The notes under the pieces are model-generated. The model worked only from the letters and a program-made list of their open reading frames with translations. It did no database searches and had not been told where the DNA came from. This document shows, piece after piece, positions 20,458-35,531 of a stretch of DNA of 64,000 bases (position 1 is its first letter; every line of letters starts with the position of its first letter). A program made the position numbers and the translations under genes. The DNA is taken from the NCBI GenBank assembly GCA_037975125.1, contig CM075860.1:19309689-19373688 (forward strand). Reading direction: 5' to 3'. The stretch comes from Latrodectus hesperus. Lineage: Eukaryota > Arthropoda > Arachnida > Araneae > Theridiidae.

Positions 20458-23129
20458 TTAATTTAATCAATCTAATAATCAATTTAGTAACCTGCACTTT
20501 TTATGGACAGCGCTAAGGAAGAAAAAAGGCAGGTTTATTACTGCTTTGTTTGTCATTTGGAAATTCCTGAAAACATATTCATCTTATATATTTTCAATTT
20601 TATTTTGTTAAATAGTATTGCTCATTTTTACAGTAGATTTCACTAAAAATCAAAAATTATTAATCATAGTATCAAAAACTGAAATAGGATATTAAATTAT
20701 TCAAACGAGGAATTAGAGGGAAGTGTCATTATTTTATAAGAATTTGTAAGGAATTTAATCTGATATTTAAAAGAATATGTTGTGATTATTTTTAAATTAC
20801 TAAATTAAAACAGTAATTAATCATTGACATCTTGCATTTCAATTTTATCTATGCATCTAATTTCTTATGCATGATTTGCTGTAATATTAAAGGGCAACAG
20901 ACTACTAGTTTTTCACATTAAAATGCTAACAATCATAATACTATATTTTTATATCAAACAATTTATATTATTCAATTGTATTAATATTTAAGTAAGAGAT
21001 GCATAAATTGAAGTTTATGAAAAGAATTTAAATCTCGAGATTTCACCAACTGAGAAAGTTTTATATTGTTTAATTTTCTCTGGTGTAAAGCAATAGAGAA
21101 AATTCCTCCTCCAGCTATGTATGAAAATCCGAAGAACATCATTTTCTTTTGGTGAACTGTAAATTTTGTGTTTTAAGGAAGAATCTTTCCTAATTTATAT
21201 ATTACTTTGATACAGTTACGTTGATTGGCTTATATTTGATGACTTTAAAATGTTTTTACAAGAATTACTGTTACCACTGCTTTCACTGAGGTGTTACCAT
21301 AAGTATTAACATTTATTTATGTGTTGAAAAGGAGTAAACGTAGGGAAAAAATGATTTCAAGTATACACTTCAATAAGTATCCAAAAAAGCAAAATGTTAC
21401 TATCAATCTCTTTTATTGCATAAAAGCGGGAAACAAATCAAGAATATAAAACTACACCTAACGTAATCACACTTTTCATAACAAATTATTTACAAAAATT
21501 ATATAAGCATTTTTGAAATTATATTAAAAGTTTCCGATCAAAAAGAAATTATTCAAGTAAAAGTGACAAGAGTCAAATATGATTCCAATCAAAGTAAAGT
21601 GGAGTCACTGCAATTCAATATTCAGTACAGGTCATTAAAATTGTTACTTTAAAAGTTAAACAAACTACTGTATCATATTTATCTTATGATAAAAAATAAT
21701 GAGAAATTCTTAACTATTTTTGTAAGTAATTTATTCTACAAATTCTATAAACCAGAGTTCATCTGTAACTAAATATCAATAAGGAACTAGCAATAACCAG
21801 AATAAGCTACAACAAATCAAAATATTTGATTCCGGGCAAGGATGAAAAAAATATTAAATGATGCATAATTTTCATGCTAAAGTTTCCAATTAGCTGTGAC
21901 AGACATACCACGAGCCAATTAACTCACGTTTTAACTTATATTGAGAATCTCTCATTAATTTACAGATCTGACGGGCACTGGTCAGAGCAAAATTATTTTG
22001 TTTTGTTATGCAAGGATAACAAAAAAAAATGAATCCAATCAACATTTAAAAATAGTTTCAGGGAAACTTCTATTATAAGATGAAGTTAAAACCCTTGTAA
22101 TATTAGAAATATAATAGAATAGAGGACATATTATAAGCAATAGTGAAAAGCAGGGAGGCTATGCATTGTAACTGGTAACCTAATCCTGGTTGCTGGGGTT
22201 TTCTTTCTTTCTGACAGAATCCAGTGAAGAAGGAAAGAAATGAAACAATTAGGTTTTTATCGTCTCATATTACATTCCCATTAGAAATTTGAAGATTTCA
22301 CATACTAAATCTTTAAATTGTTTTGATATACAAAAACATACTTACATTCTCTCACATCAGGCACACAGTGAATGTGAATGATCTTTTTTTACCGAAATAA
22401 TCTAATCTCATATCCATTGTAAATTTCAGAACATGAGAGTTCCCTCTTTCATTAACCTTTTAAAGTTATTAATTTGAAATAAATATAAATATATTAGGTG
22501 TTATGCAATTTATGCTCTTTCAATGAATAAGAATTATCTGGAATCCTGGAAATGATTCAAGGACAGTGAATGCTATTTTGTAATTTTTTTAGTTTATTTA
22601 CTTGAAATAACTGCTACTTGAATACATTGTAATTATACTTTTGTAGGAAAAATAAAGAACTGATTAGAGACAATTATAATTTTCCTTAATAAATATGAAA
22701 AAATATTTCGTAATTGTTATAAAAATTTATGAACACAATATTTTCAGATCAATTGAGATCATATTTTTAATCATTATTGTTGCTGACGCCTAAAAGAACA
22801 ACTTTCAAGGCTTTGTAACTGAAACTGTAGCAATTGATTTATTGATCTAATTTCTTTTTACAACAGGTTTAATTCTTCATTAATATATAACATTCTTAAA
22901 GTGCTTACTGTATTTAAATTTAAGTGTTTGTTCTGGCTGAAGTTTTACTGAAGTATTTTCGTTCTTCAGTATAGAATAAAAAAGTACTTAGCTCAATTTT
23001 CTATTACATAGTCGTACAATTTATGATAAATGAACGTCACTACTACGGTAGTGTAATTAATGTCATATCCTAAGAATTTACGACAAAATTAAGAGATATC
23101 CAGACAATTGTTCAGTTTTCAGAAGTGAA

Positions 23130-23756
23130 CTGATTGCCATTGATTTTGGTGTCCAATTGATTCTATCCTCCAGCAGGTCGTCCATCGTTTGGTTCTTGTC
23201 TGACAGCCGAAGCTTATTCCTCAACTTCTAATTGACGTAAAGTGCACATTAGTATAGTAAAGGCAAATATTAACAAAGTATAACATCTGTCATCCTTTCA
23301 TGAGGAGAACATACTATGGTTACCTTAATACATTGGTATGCATAGTAATGAGACAACAGATATTTTGTCTAAAGAGTGTACTGGTGACCAGTTAGATATA
23401 CATGAGTCATTGGTTCATTTTGAGCTGTTCTTAATAGATTAAAAATTTGTTAATGCTTCTCGTACCAACCAACCTGTTCACTAATGGTACAAGAGAAAGT
23501 TGCCTAGTATCGAGTTATCAATCAAGTGTTGTAGGAGGGACAAGACGGCCATTATAAGCTTATCAATGGACACTTGAGATGTAAGTCGTATACGTATGGA
23601 AAAATGTTTTTCCCGGTATGTTTGAAGGGTGCTGACCATCAAGTCATGCCTGATCATAGTTTAAATTGTCTGGGGTTTTCCAGAATTTATCTTTTCACAA
23701 GCCCAATGTTACTGTTAGATTTTCTTAGAGTGACAAATTTAATACATCCTACTTAG
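23130..23756 (+). pseudogene. LINE ORF2 3' end (RNase H and zinc finger)
   Basis: The plus strand carries an RNase H block GMHSNETTDILSKECT (about 23336-23385; family GxxGNExADxLAK). The C-terminal zinc-finger region follows as an open segment 23574-23756, with FFPVCLKGADHQVMPDHSLNCLGFSR and SPMLLLDFLRVTNL. I recognise this as the end of a widespread arthropod RNase H-bearing LINE (CxxC...PDHxLxCLG). The second Cys of the first pair is Gly here. Stops and shifts lie between the blocks. Upstream parts (endonuclease, RT) are absent. A (TA)n tract starts 77 bases after it. Confidence 0.8.
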
Positions 23757-23826
23757 CGTTGCTAAACACCAGAAATACGCAACAATAACAACAAAAATGA
23801 AATTTTTATTTATTTAAATTTGATAA

Positions 23827-25849
<2,023 letters not shown>

Positions 25850-26950
25850 AGCTGAATTATACAAACAATTTCTCTGCCATCCACCAACTCTTCTGACTTA
25901 GCCTTAATGTGTTTTGTTTTCCCACATATAAAAAGAAACAGGTTGGTAAATTTTTTTCACAGCACATGAAACCCTTTATAATTTGATTCCGATATAAGAT
26001 CGGTCTCGAGCATAATACCCGTGGCTTTTTGGAGGTATCTAAGTACTTACTCAGGAGTATTACTGTCAATACAATTATCATTGTTCCACATGCTCCAAAA
26101 ACCAAATAACATAAATTATCTTTGAAAAAGGCATGCAGACTATCAATGTAATGTTGGAAAATAACATTGTCCATGCATATACTGGTGGCTCCGCCGACTA
26201 CACAATTAAAAAAGACGGAGCAAGTGTACTCTTTGTATTACCCAACGATATAACTACGAACCCTTCATAGAGCATTATATCAATCCCGACAAATTTCACC
26301 AGTGAACTTAGAGCAATGAATCACGCATTTCATGAATACATCTCACCCAGCAATACTGACTAAACCAACAGGCTAATCATCTTTTGTGACTCCAGATGTG
26401 CCTTAGAGACATCAAACAGCGGTCAATGAAGGCTAACTCATGATATTATACATCAAGTGAAAGAAATTGAAAAATTAAATAGGATGTGTGTTCTGCAGTG
26501 GATGCCCACTCTGGAAATAAAGAGGCACATCAACTGGCCAAGGAAGAGAATAACCTCAATGACGGAAATACTTTCAAAGACAGCCTTAAAGATATGAATG
26601 CAATTACAGGTACCGTCTAAGATAAAACACCATTAAAAGGAATCACAAATTGGAGAAATAAATGAAAAGAAAGACCTTACTAAAACTAACACTCGCCTTA
26701 GAATCGATCACTATCGAGCTATGAAGATCCAGCCAGATGCCAACAGAACCTACGCGTCTCTGCATTAATTGTGATAATATTTCACTCAAGACACATTTTT
26801 GACTGCCTTGTCATTTTAAGATCTCTGGCTCAACTCGGGGAATTCCCCTACTTGACATAGGAAATGGTCTATACTCGGAAAATATCAAGGAGATAGACAG
26901 CTGAGTTTCTTACATTTTTGGTCATATTTAGTTTTCCCCATGGCTATGAC
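25850..26950 (+). pseudogene. LINE ORF2 fragment: RNase H and C-terminal finger
   Basis: On the plus strand an RNase H domain begins with AYTGGSADYT (about 26175-26205). The family has YTDGSA, so the first catalytic Asp is Gly here. IIFCDSRCAL follows near 26375 (second Asp kept). LQWMPTLE near 26495 continues in another frame as AHSGNKEAHQLAKEEN (family PSHxGIxGNExADxLAK). The end has HIFDCLVILRSLAQLG near 26795-26845, a decayed zinc-finger/C-terminal motif seen in many spider LINEs. Multiple stops and shifts. The segment 25850-26150 is assigned only by position. Confidence 0.7.
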
Positions 26951-29900
26951 ACCAAACAACCAACCATAGAGTGCAACAAGAGAATTAATAAATGCTGTTG
27001 AATTATTTTAACAAAATTCATTAAATGTAGTTAATTTTTAACTGCCTTTTCAATAAAAACTGATTTTAATGCAGTTAAGTTTTATTTGCATTAAATTAAT
27101 GGTAATTTTATCTTTTATTTATTTTTTTAGTAATTTTCAATGAAAGGTGGGTTTTAGATATCTTGAGTGCGGAATATTTCTATCAGAACTGTTCTATTGA
27201 AATGTTTCATATATATGAGGTTTAATGTAACAAAAATTACAAGAATGTAAAATTAAGTCTCAAACTCTTATTATAATGTCCATTAGTTAGAAATTATAAT
27301 AAATATTATATTAAAAGCAATTTGATGATTCTTCATAATGTAGAAGAATATTTTATTTCTTAATATGAAAGTTAAAAAGAAAAGTATGTATACTGGAATG
27401 AACCGAATTCATTTCTTCTATGAATAACAGAGATAGATTTCTTAAGATATAACTTTTTTTTCTTAATTAACATTATACGTTTATCATTATTTTCGTATAG
27501 TATTCAATAGCTGAATCTACCTTTCTTAAAATAAAGAAATCCTTCTACAAAATATTTTATAAATATGCTTCCCTTTAGTAATGTGCTTAACTTAATAAAA
27601 ATGATTAGACATTTTATTTTGCATAGAAATTAAATAATTGATTAATTAACATAATTATTATAATAAATTATTATGATAAAATATAAATTTGTGTTTCATA
27701 CATTGTGAAAAGCTTGTTTGAAGATTCAAAATTAAAGTAGATAATTAAAGACTATATAAAATTTTAGAATTTGGTTATTATACATCACAAATACCGATAT
27801 TTCTAACGATCTTTTTCCACTTGATTTGGAAATAGTTTTAATAATTAATCCAGTTAGTCAAAAATTTAACCAAGTAATTAGTTTATTAGCAAGAAGCTCG
27901 TCTTGAAATTAAAAAATTTTAGGAACAAAAACAATAACTCTGCTTACTGGTTTCTAATTTTGTAATTAAAGAATTTTCTTGAATATACTAAAACTATATT
28001 TTAATTCATTTTGCAGCAGCATAATTTCTCAATATATTGCATGGCTTCTATACTTTTTCGTTATCAAAAATAAGTAAAACTTCAATGTTTTAAGTTTTTA
28101 ATTATTTTTAACATAGAAAATGGTTTACAATTTAAAATATACTTTTTACAATATTTATAGTCTAAAATAAAATAATACTCATAGGTCTTTTTAGAATAAG
28201 CTTTTGGTATGATTATGAAAACGTAACGAATAGGCTATTTTTATTTTTTTGCATATAATCAGAGAAATAAACACAAACACAAGTTAAGATTTTTAAGTTT
28301 TTACTATAGCAATTTTACGTTCACTTTAAAATTAAAATGTTTTTTTTATTAGTGTAATCTACCCAATATCATTACTTTTTATAATATGTTTCTGTTAATA
28401 ATTTCAGTTATATATATTTACATGATTAAAAATGCCCACACATCATAAGAAGAATGGATAATTATGATAACAACGTATTTTATCAGCAATCGGAAAGAAA
28501 CTGAAACTAAAATTTTAGATAACATTTCTGGAATAAAAAAATAGACTGAAAATATGCAGTTTCTGAGCTGCACATCAAGTCATATTAAATTCTATAGATA
28601 TACTTTAAAAATTAATATGTTAATACATGAAGATTTCAAGAGAACAAGAAATAATATTTTTACATATACAATAATAAAAAAAATTAATAAAAAGTTATTG
28701 CAGTTTCCATTTTTTAGAATAGTTTTAAGGAGCATTATTGTCAAATAATACCGAATTTAAAATTATTTTGAAATTAGTGAAATTGTGACAGGGGATAATA
28801 AAATACTCAAAAAGTTATTTGAATAAAAATATGATTTTTGGTGAGGAACGATTAAAAAATCTTCTAATCAACTATAAAATATGTATTGCATAGAAAATCG
28901 TTTTTAAATTTTTACATATTAAGCACATAATTATATATATCTGTGTAGGCCAATGGATTAAATATTTATATATTTCATAAGATCAAATTCTCTTATTAAT
29001 TTTTTCAGAAAATTTAAAATTTTATTTCTGTATTAAGAATTGTAATCTATCTTTCAAATAATAAATATTAATATATTATTTTGAGTACCATAATTTGCAT
29101 AAAATAGATAAAAATGCACATTATTTGTTTCTTATTATTAATTTATAAATCTATTTTTTATTGTTTAAAATTAATTTTCAAATATTATTTTAATATAGCA
29201 TATTTTAAGCTTACAGAAATTGAAGTAAAACATTGCAGAAATTGGCATGCTTTGTATTTTCAAATTTCATTTTATTTACTTATTTATTTATTTTTTATTG
29301 AGATATCAAACTTAAACATTTGCAATAAAGAAAATTATTCGTAAATATTCTCAAAAAAATTTAATTGTGGGAAATGAAGAAAGAAAGTAGTTTATTTTGA
29401 TTTGTGTGTCACAGAAATTGTGTAGTTACTTACTATAAATTATGCCAGTTAGATTCAAGAGGTAACTCAAAGCATGATAAAAATAATTTCCACAAAGGGG
29501 AAATTTAGTAAACATCTGAAATAATTAATATGTGTTAGATTTGATTTCTTATTTTGGTTTTAGTAAATTTATTTATATAATAATTCAGGGAATTCAATTT
29601 AGTATCTACTTTGATCTACGAAAACCTAAACCATTACTCATATTCGAATAGAAATTATAGTATTTAGTATTTTTTGTTATGATTTTAGGTGATTCTTTCC
29701 TTGAATATCATTACTGGCACAAAAATAAATAATTTACGCAAGTCATTATTTTTATATGAATTTTTACTGATGTTGAAGATCAGCTGTTAAATATAGTTTA
29801 ACAATTTATATCAAATTATGAGTATGTAAATGATCTATAAACTTTAACGATGAATAGGTATAACTGATGTTGCCCTAAGTCTTGGTTTAAACTTGCATTT

Positions 29901-31722
29901 CTGGAAAGAAAGACAATAAAAGGGAAAAAATATTTATTTTGCTACAAATTTTGAATAATTATTACTCACCATTAAAATTGTATTACATTAATTCTAAAAT
30001 TTTTACTGTTAAATACTGTTTATCTCATTATCATATGAGATATTTTGTATGGCATATCCTATAAATTCCATTCAATATCTCAGTGTAAAATACAATTCAT
30101 AAAAATTAGTAAATACTGTATTAATATTTTTATTATTTTCTATAAACTGCAAAATAATTTATACCAGTTCCATAATTCATAATTTTTTTAATTTTAAGGT
30201 TGCAATTCATAGTATTAGTAGTTATAATAGAATATTCTTTCCTATTTCTGCAATATGCAGAAATGCAATTTGAGAAAAATATTATTTTTAAATTGGAAAA
30301 ACGTCTTGTTTCAAAAAGAATTATAAGATAGTATAGTAAACAAATTAATAGACAATACAAATGAATTTATTCCTGCAAATAGAAATACTTTATCAGGAAA
30401 AAATTAAACGCTTTCTGAAAATATTTTTTTTAAAGAATCATGTTATTTTTTACTTTTATATGAAACGAAATTGATGCATTCTCTCTAATACAATTGGAAC
30501 TGAAAAGGAAGAATAGTGACAAATGATTCCACTTCTTTATCTCGAGGGATCTAGCGCTCCTTTGCATGTTTCACATCGCATAAATCACAAGCAAAAACGC
30601 AAAAAATAAATAAATTTCCATAAAATTATTTTCTTTTAAATGAATAAAATCCTTTTAAAAATTAAATTGATTCAAAACAAATAGCTGTTAGAAAATCATA
30701 AAATTAATTCTTATTTTTACATAAGATTTAGAATATAATGAAAAAGTGCCTCTGTGTGTGTGAAATTCCTTAACATAAAAAATTGCTTTTAATGACAAAA
30801 AGTTATTTTAATAATTTCGTATAAATTTAAACAAGATTATGAGAGAAAAATCATAAATTAATACTAAAAATTTGGAAATGCCTTGTGTGGTTAAAGTATT
30901 TTGATATGATGTTTAACTGTATCAAAATGTCACGAAATTCTTAGTTTATTAAATTTCTGCTAATCCCACTCTAATTACCTGTATACACTTATAATTTTTC
31001 AGAATGTGTGCTTGTGTATATAATATATAAAAATTTCAAAATTACTTATAATTCATGTGATATCTAGTGAGACGAAAGAGTCAATCAAAATCATTAGTAA
31101 GAAGAAAAATGAAAGAAAAGTGTTGATGTTGATTAAATGAAAAACTTTTAATTCAAGTAAACTTTTAGTTGAAATAATGATTAAACTTACTGTGAGTTAA
31201 AAAAAAATGTTGAAGATGTCAAAAGTAGAAAATTGCTCACAGAAATTTACAATTTTTATGGTGAAGATGAAGGAAGCAAACCATTACATGTCAATGAAAT
31301 TTTCATGTTTGCAGTTGCAACTTTGAGTTGAGCACTGCATTTAAATAGTACAATTTGTGCCATTTATATGGATGCATAAATTTTCTGTTCAATTTTCTAT
31401 TTTGGAGATGAAAAAATCGACTTAGAGTTGTTAAAATTCATTTCAGGTAGATTCGTTGTAAATGGCTGATCTAAACATTAAAATGTTACGATCTTAAACT
31501 GCAAATTACCAAAATATTTTAGCAATTTATCTTAAAATATTAATTCGTCATTCCAAAAATAATCATTTTGTTCTCTGTAATCCTTTCAGGTATTATAATT
31601 TTTACAATCTTTCATTTTACATGAAGTAGAAAGTTTTTGGTTTGACTTGTCTCAAAAGTCATGCTTTGTGCATGATGACTGTTTTGACCAGAACATATTG
31701 CTTAAGGTGAATTCTGCATTAC
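26951..31722. other. AT-rich stretch, no gene seen
   Basis: Nearly 4.8 kb of stop-dense AT-rich DNA. Small open segments (28554-28748, 29114-29344, 30133-30360) have the Ile/Lys/Phe/Asn-rich composition expected of translated AT-rich DNA. Nothing recognised. Confidence 0.5.
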
Positions 31723-31735
31723 AATCATCCAAAAC

Positions 31736-31942
31736 TGTATTTCTCTGTCTTTTCTTCTGTGATGATGTATAATTGCAGCCCACCTTATAAACGGGTTTGT
31801 GGTGGTATGACGCTGGCAACGCTACTCTCTTCCGTGACATGGTTCACATATTTGCCACTGGGTAACGACAAATGAGTAGCAGTTTCTGGCCTTATTGTGG
31901 CATAGGGTTCGTCACTTAAGTGCCCGCCTTTGGAAAAAAGAT
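31736..31942 (+). mobile_element. SINE family 2, 5'-truncated, 13-bp target duplication
   Basis: Flanked by AATCATCCAAAAC at 31723-31735 and 31943-31955. It aligns with the 3' part of the minus-strand copy at 38472-38772. Shared words are TTTCTCTGT, TGTGATGATGTAT, CACC(C/T)TATAARCGGGTT, GGTGGTATGRCGCTGG, GGGTAACGACAAATGAGTAGCAG and the end AAGTGCCCGCC. The tRNA-like head is missing. The perfect duplication shows that it inserted in this truncated form. Confidence 0.88.
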
Positions 31943-31955
31943 AATCATCCAAAAC

Positions 31956-33097
<1,142 letters not shown>

Positions 33098-34729
33098 ATT
33101 AGAAGTTCTGCCATTTTGATAATTTATATCTGGATACTTTTTGTAAATTGAAAGAAATGTTATATAATTTTTGTAAAAATGTAATAAACTTAACTTTTGG
33201 TTTAAAAAATAAAAAATTATATATTTTATAAGTTTTAATATAATTAACAAATTAATAATCATAGTTAATGTGTTTTCTAACAGATTTGTACTGTTTGTAT
33301 GAATAAGAAATGTAGTGAATTTCAGCAAAGATTATGTTGTTGAAGTAAGTTATAAATTCCAGAATTAAATACGCGTAAATTATTTAAGATTACGTAAACT
33401 TTCAACTAATATTTAACTGTTAAGGGAAGTATTAAAATTAGTTTCTGGTTTGTTTATTTGTACTAATGCAAATTTATTATTGATATTTTCTTTTTTAAAA
33501 TTGTTTGATATAATTGGTTTTTTTAAAAATAATAAAATGTATAAAACAATAATTAAATAGAATTAATTAATTATTAATAACAGAAAAATTTTAGCTTATA
33601 ATAATTAATTATTTACTTATTGACATACAAAAAATTATCGCCACTTAATGCTATGAAAAACGTATTTATACATACCAATTCAAATTTACATTTTAAAACT
33701 CTTAATTTTGCAATTCCTTATACCAATTTGTATGCTTGAAAATTTAAATTTGTTGATAACCCCTTTAAGTTTGCTAAAAGGAATCTTCTGAATTATTTTT
33801 TGTTTTACCCTGAAGGCTATCTACATTTTCCAGTTACTTAGTGGGGAATGATTATAACACAAATATAAAGGAACGCATATACAAATTTCAGCTATTTTCC
33901 CAAATCGATGCATTTTTCTTCTAAAGGAAAGAGATTTTCTGAACTAGTTTAGGATTTCGACTTCTTTTTTTCAATACTTAGTTCATGATTACCTTTCCTT
34001 TCAAATTTTAGTAAAAATGCAGTTTTAATAGCAAACTTTTATTTGGTGGATACTGTCAAATACTGAAGTTTAAGTTAAATATATTTCTTAAGGAAATAGA
34101 CATTATAAAATGTTTTGTTTAAAAAAGAACATAATGTTTGCATGACTCTTTTCACAATATCTGAGTACATTTGAATGCAAATACTTAATTTGCTATTGCC
34201 TCTTTAAATTGAGTGTCTCTTGAGAAATATTATTAGACATTTACAGCAATAAGTAAACAGAGGATATTTAAAATTTTATTGGCTGTTTAAACAGATATTT
34301 GTTTGCATTTTTGTAGGGGTGATTAAATTTATTGTAATATTTTCCATAATTAAATTTGATGTAATATTTTTGTAAGTTTTAATACATCCATAATACAAAA
34401 ACGCATTGTTTATAAAATTGCAATTTTATTTTCTGAAACATGAGTTATTAGATTCAAAATTTATTAAATAACTATATTTATATCCTTAAAAGATTAATTT
34501 ATTATTGTTAAGAAATTTTAAAATAAATGTCAAAATAATATATTACTTTAAAAGGAAAGTTGAATTATTTATACTATTTTACAATCCTCGCATTTATAAC
34601 TAAGAATTAATTAATGCTTTTATTATTCATCATACTTTAGCATTATTTAATTGCAAATGATTTTCAATAATTTTAACAATAACTAATCGAACAGAATTAC
34701 CTGTCTCAAAAAATGAACGAGATAAGTAC
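33098..34729. other. AT-rich stretch, no gene seen
   Basis: Stop-dense in all frames; nothing recognised. Confidence 0.5.
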
Positions 34730-34737
34730 GTCTACAA

Positions 34738-35523
34738 CAGGGGTGCACAACCTTTTCGGAATGAGGGGCCAAAATATGAAAAAAGATGAAGTCGAGGGCC
34801 AAAGCACCACGTAAATGTTAAAACATGTTATAAACGTAAAAACACTTTTTTGTGGCAATACCCATGTGAATTACAATTATTAATTTACTTATTTTACTCA
34901 TGCAAATATTATACAATGAAGGAATAAAACACAAACATTATAGATATGCTTAAAATACTTTATTTCTAGAAAAAAACTTGAAATTGAATAACAGGAGAAA
35001 ACTTTTTGGTAATTATACAAAAAACACAATTTAAATTTTGAAAAAAATTAGTAAAATTTAATGTGATAGCTGTGACTGAATATTTGAAGTTATTGATATT
35101 ATGTTGGGCTTAAGATTCGTTGTGGCAATACGTAAAACAGAAGAAAGGTTCTCTTCTGCTATTCTATTTCTTATTTTTGATTTGTTTAAATTCATTAAAG
35201 AAAAAGTTTGCTCACAAATGAAAGTACTGCCAAAGAAAGTTGCGCATGCAGCTGCATTTTGAACTCCTATACGAACATTCATACTCTCGGGTAGCCATGA
35301 AGGGAACAAACTGAAAATCCGCGTTATAAAAAAATGAACTTAATGAACAGATGTAAAATATTTATTCTGATGTAGAATCGTTTTCCTATCAGATTTTTTG
35401 TTTTGTTTATTTGAAAGAGTCTCATTTCTTTTAAATTAGTCTTATTTTATTAACATTCACGGGCCAACTTTAAAGGCGACGCGGGCCAATTTTCACCCGC
35501 GGGCCATAGGTTGTGCATCCCTG
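34738..35523 (-). mobile_element. hAT transposon derivative, 786 bases, intact ends
   Basis: Perfect 8-bp target duplication GTCTACAA (34730-34737 and 35524-35531), as expected for hAT. Terminal inverted repeats match at 15 of 16 bases (CAGGGRTGCACAACCT). Subterminal GGGCCA words occur at both ends in the same orientation (left near 34767 and 34797; right near 35461, 35483 and 35501). Only the C-terminal end of the transposase remains inside, so this is an internally deleted copy that could move only in trans. Confidence 0.93.
35058..35309 (-). pseudogene. hAT transposase C-terminal dimerisation region
   Basis: An 83-codon open segment ending the transposase gene. It contains FICEQTFSLMNLNKSKIRNRI followed by ENLSSVLRIATT, the signature of the hAT C-terminal dimerisation domain (family pattern CExxFSxMxxxKSKxRxRLxxExL). 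The BED zinc finger, the catalytic Asp/Glu and the RW motif region are missing because of the internal deletion. The Met at 35309 is not a true start. Confidence 0.88.
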
Positions 35524-35531
35524 GTCTACAA

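Larger units (their letters stand above)
18634..23100. other. AT-rich stretch, no gene seen
   Basis: Stop-dense in all frames, with many homopolymer and TAT runs. The only structures noted are the duplication and hairpin at 20253-20457. It could be intron or intergenic DNA. Confidence 0.5.

Noticed and set aside
25857..26174. 105-codon minus-strand frame with a hydrophobic segment
   Set aside because: The opposite strand carries LINE RNase H motifs starting at its edge; the hydrophobic stretch is likely chance.
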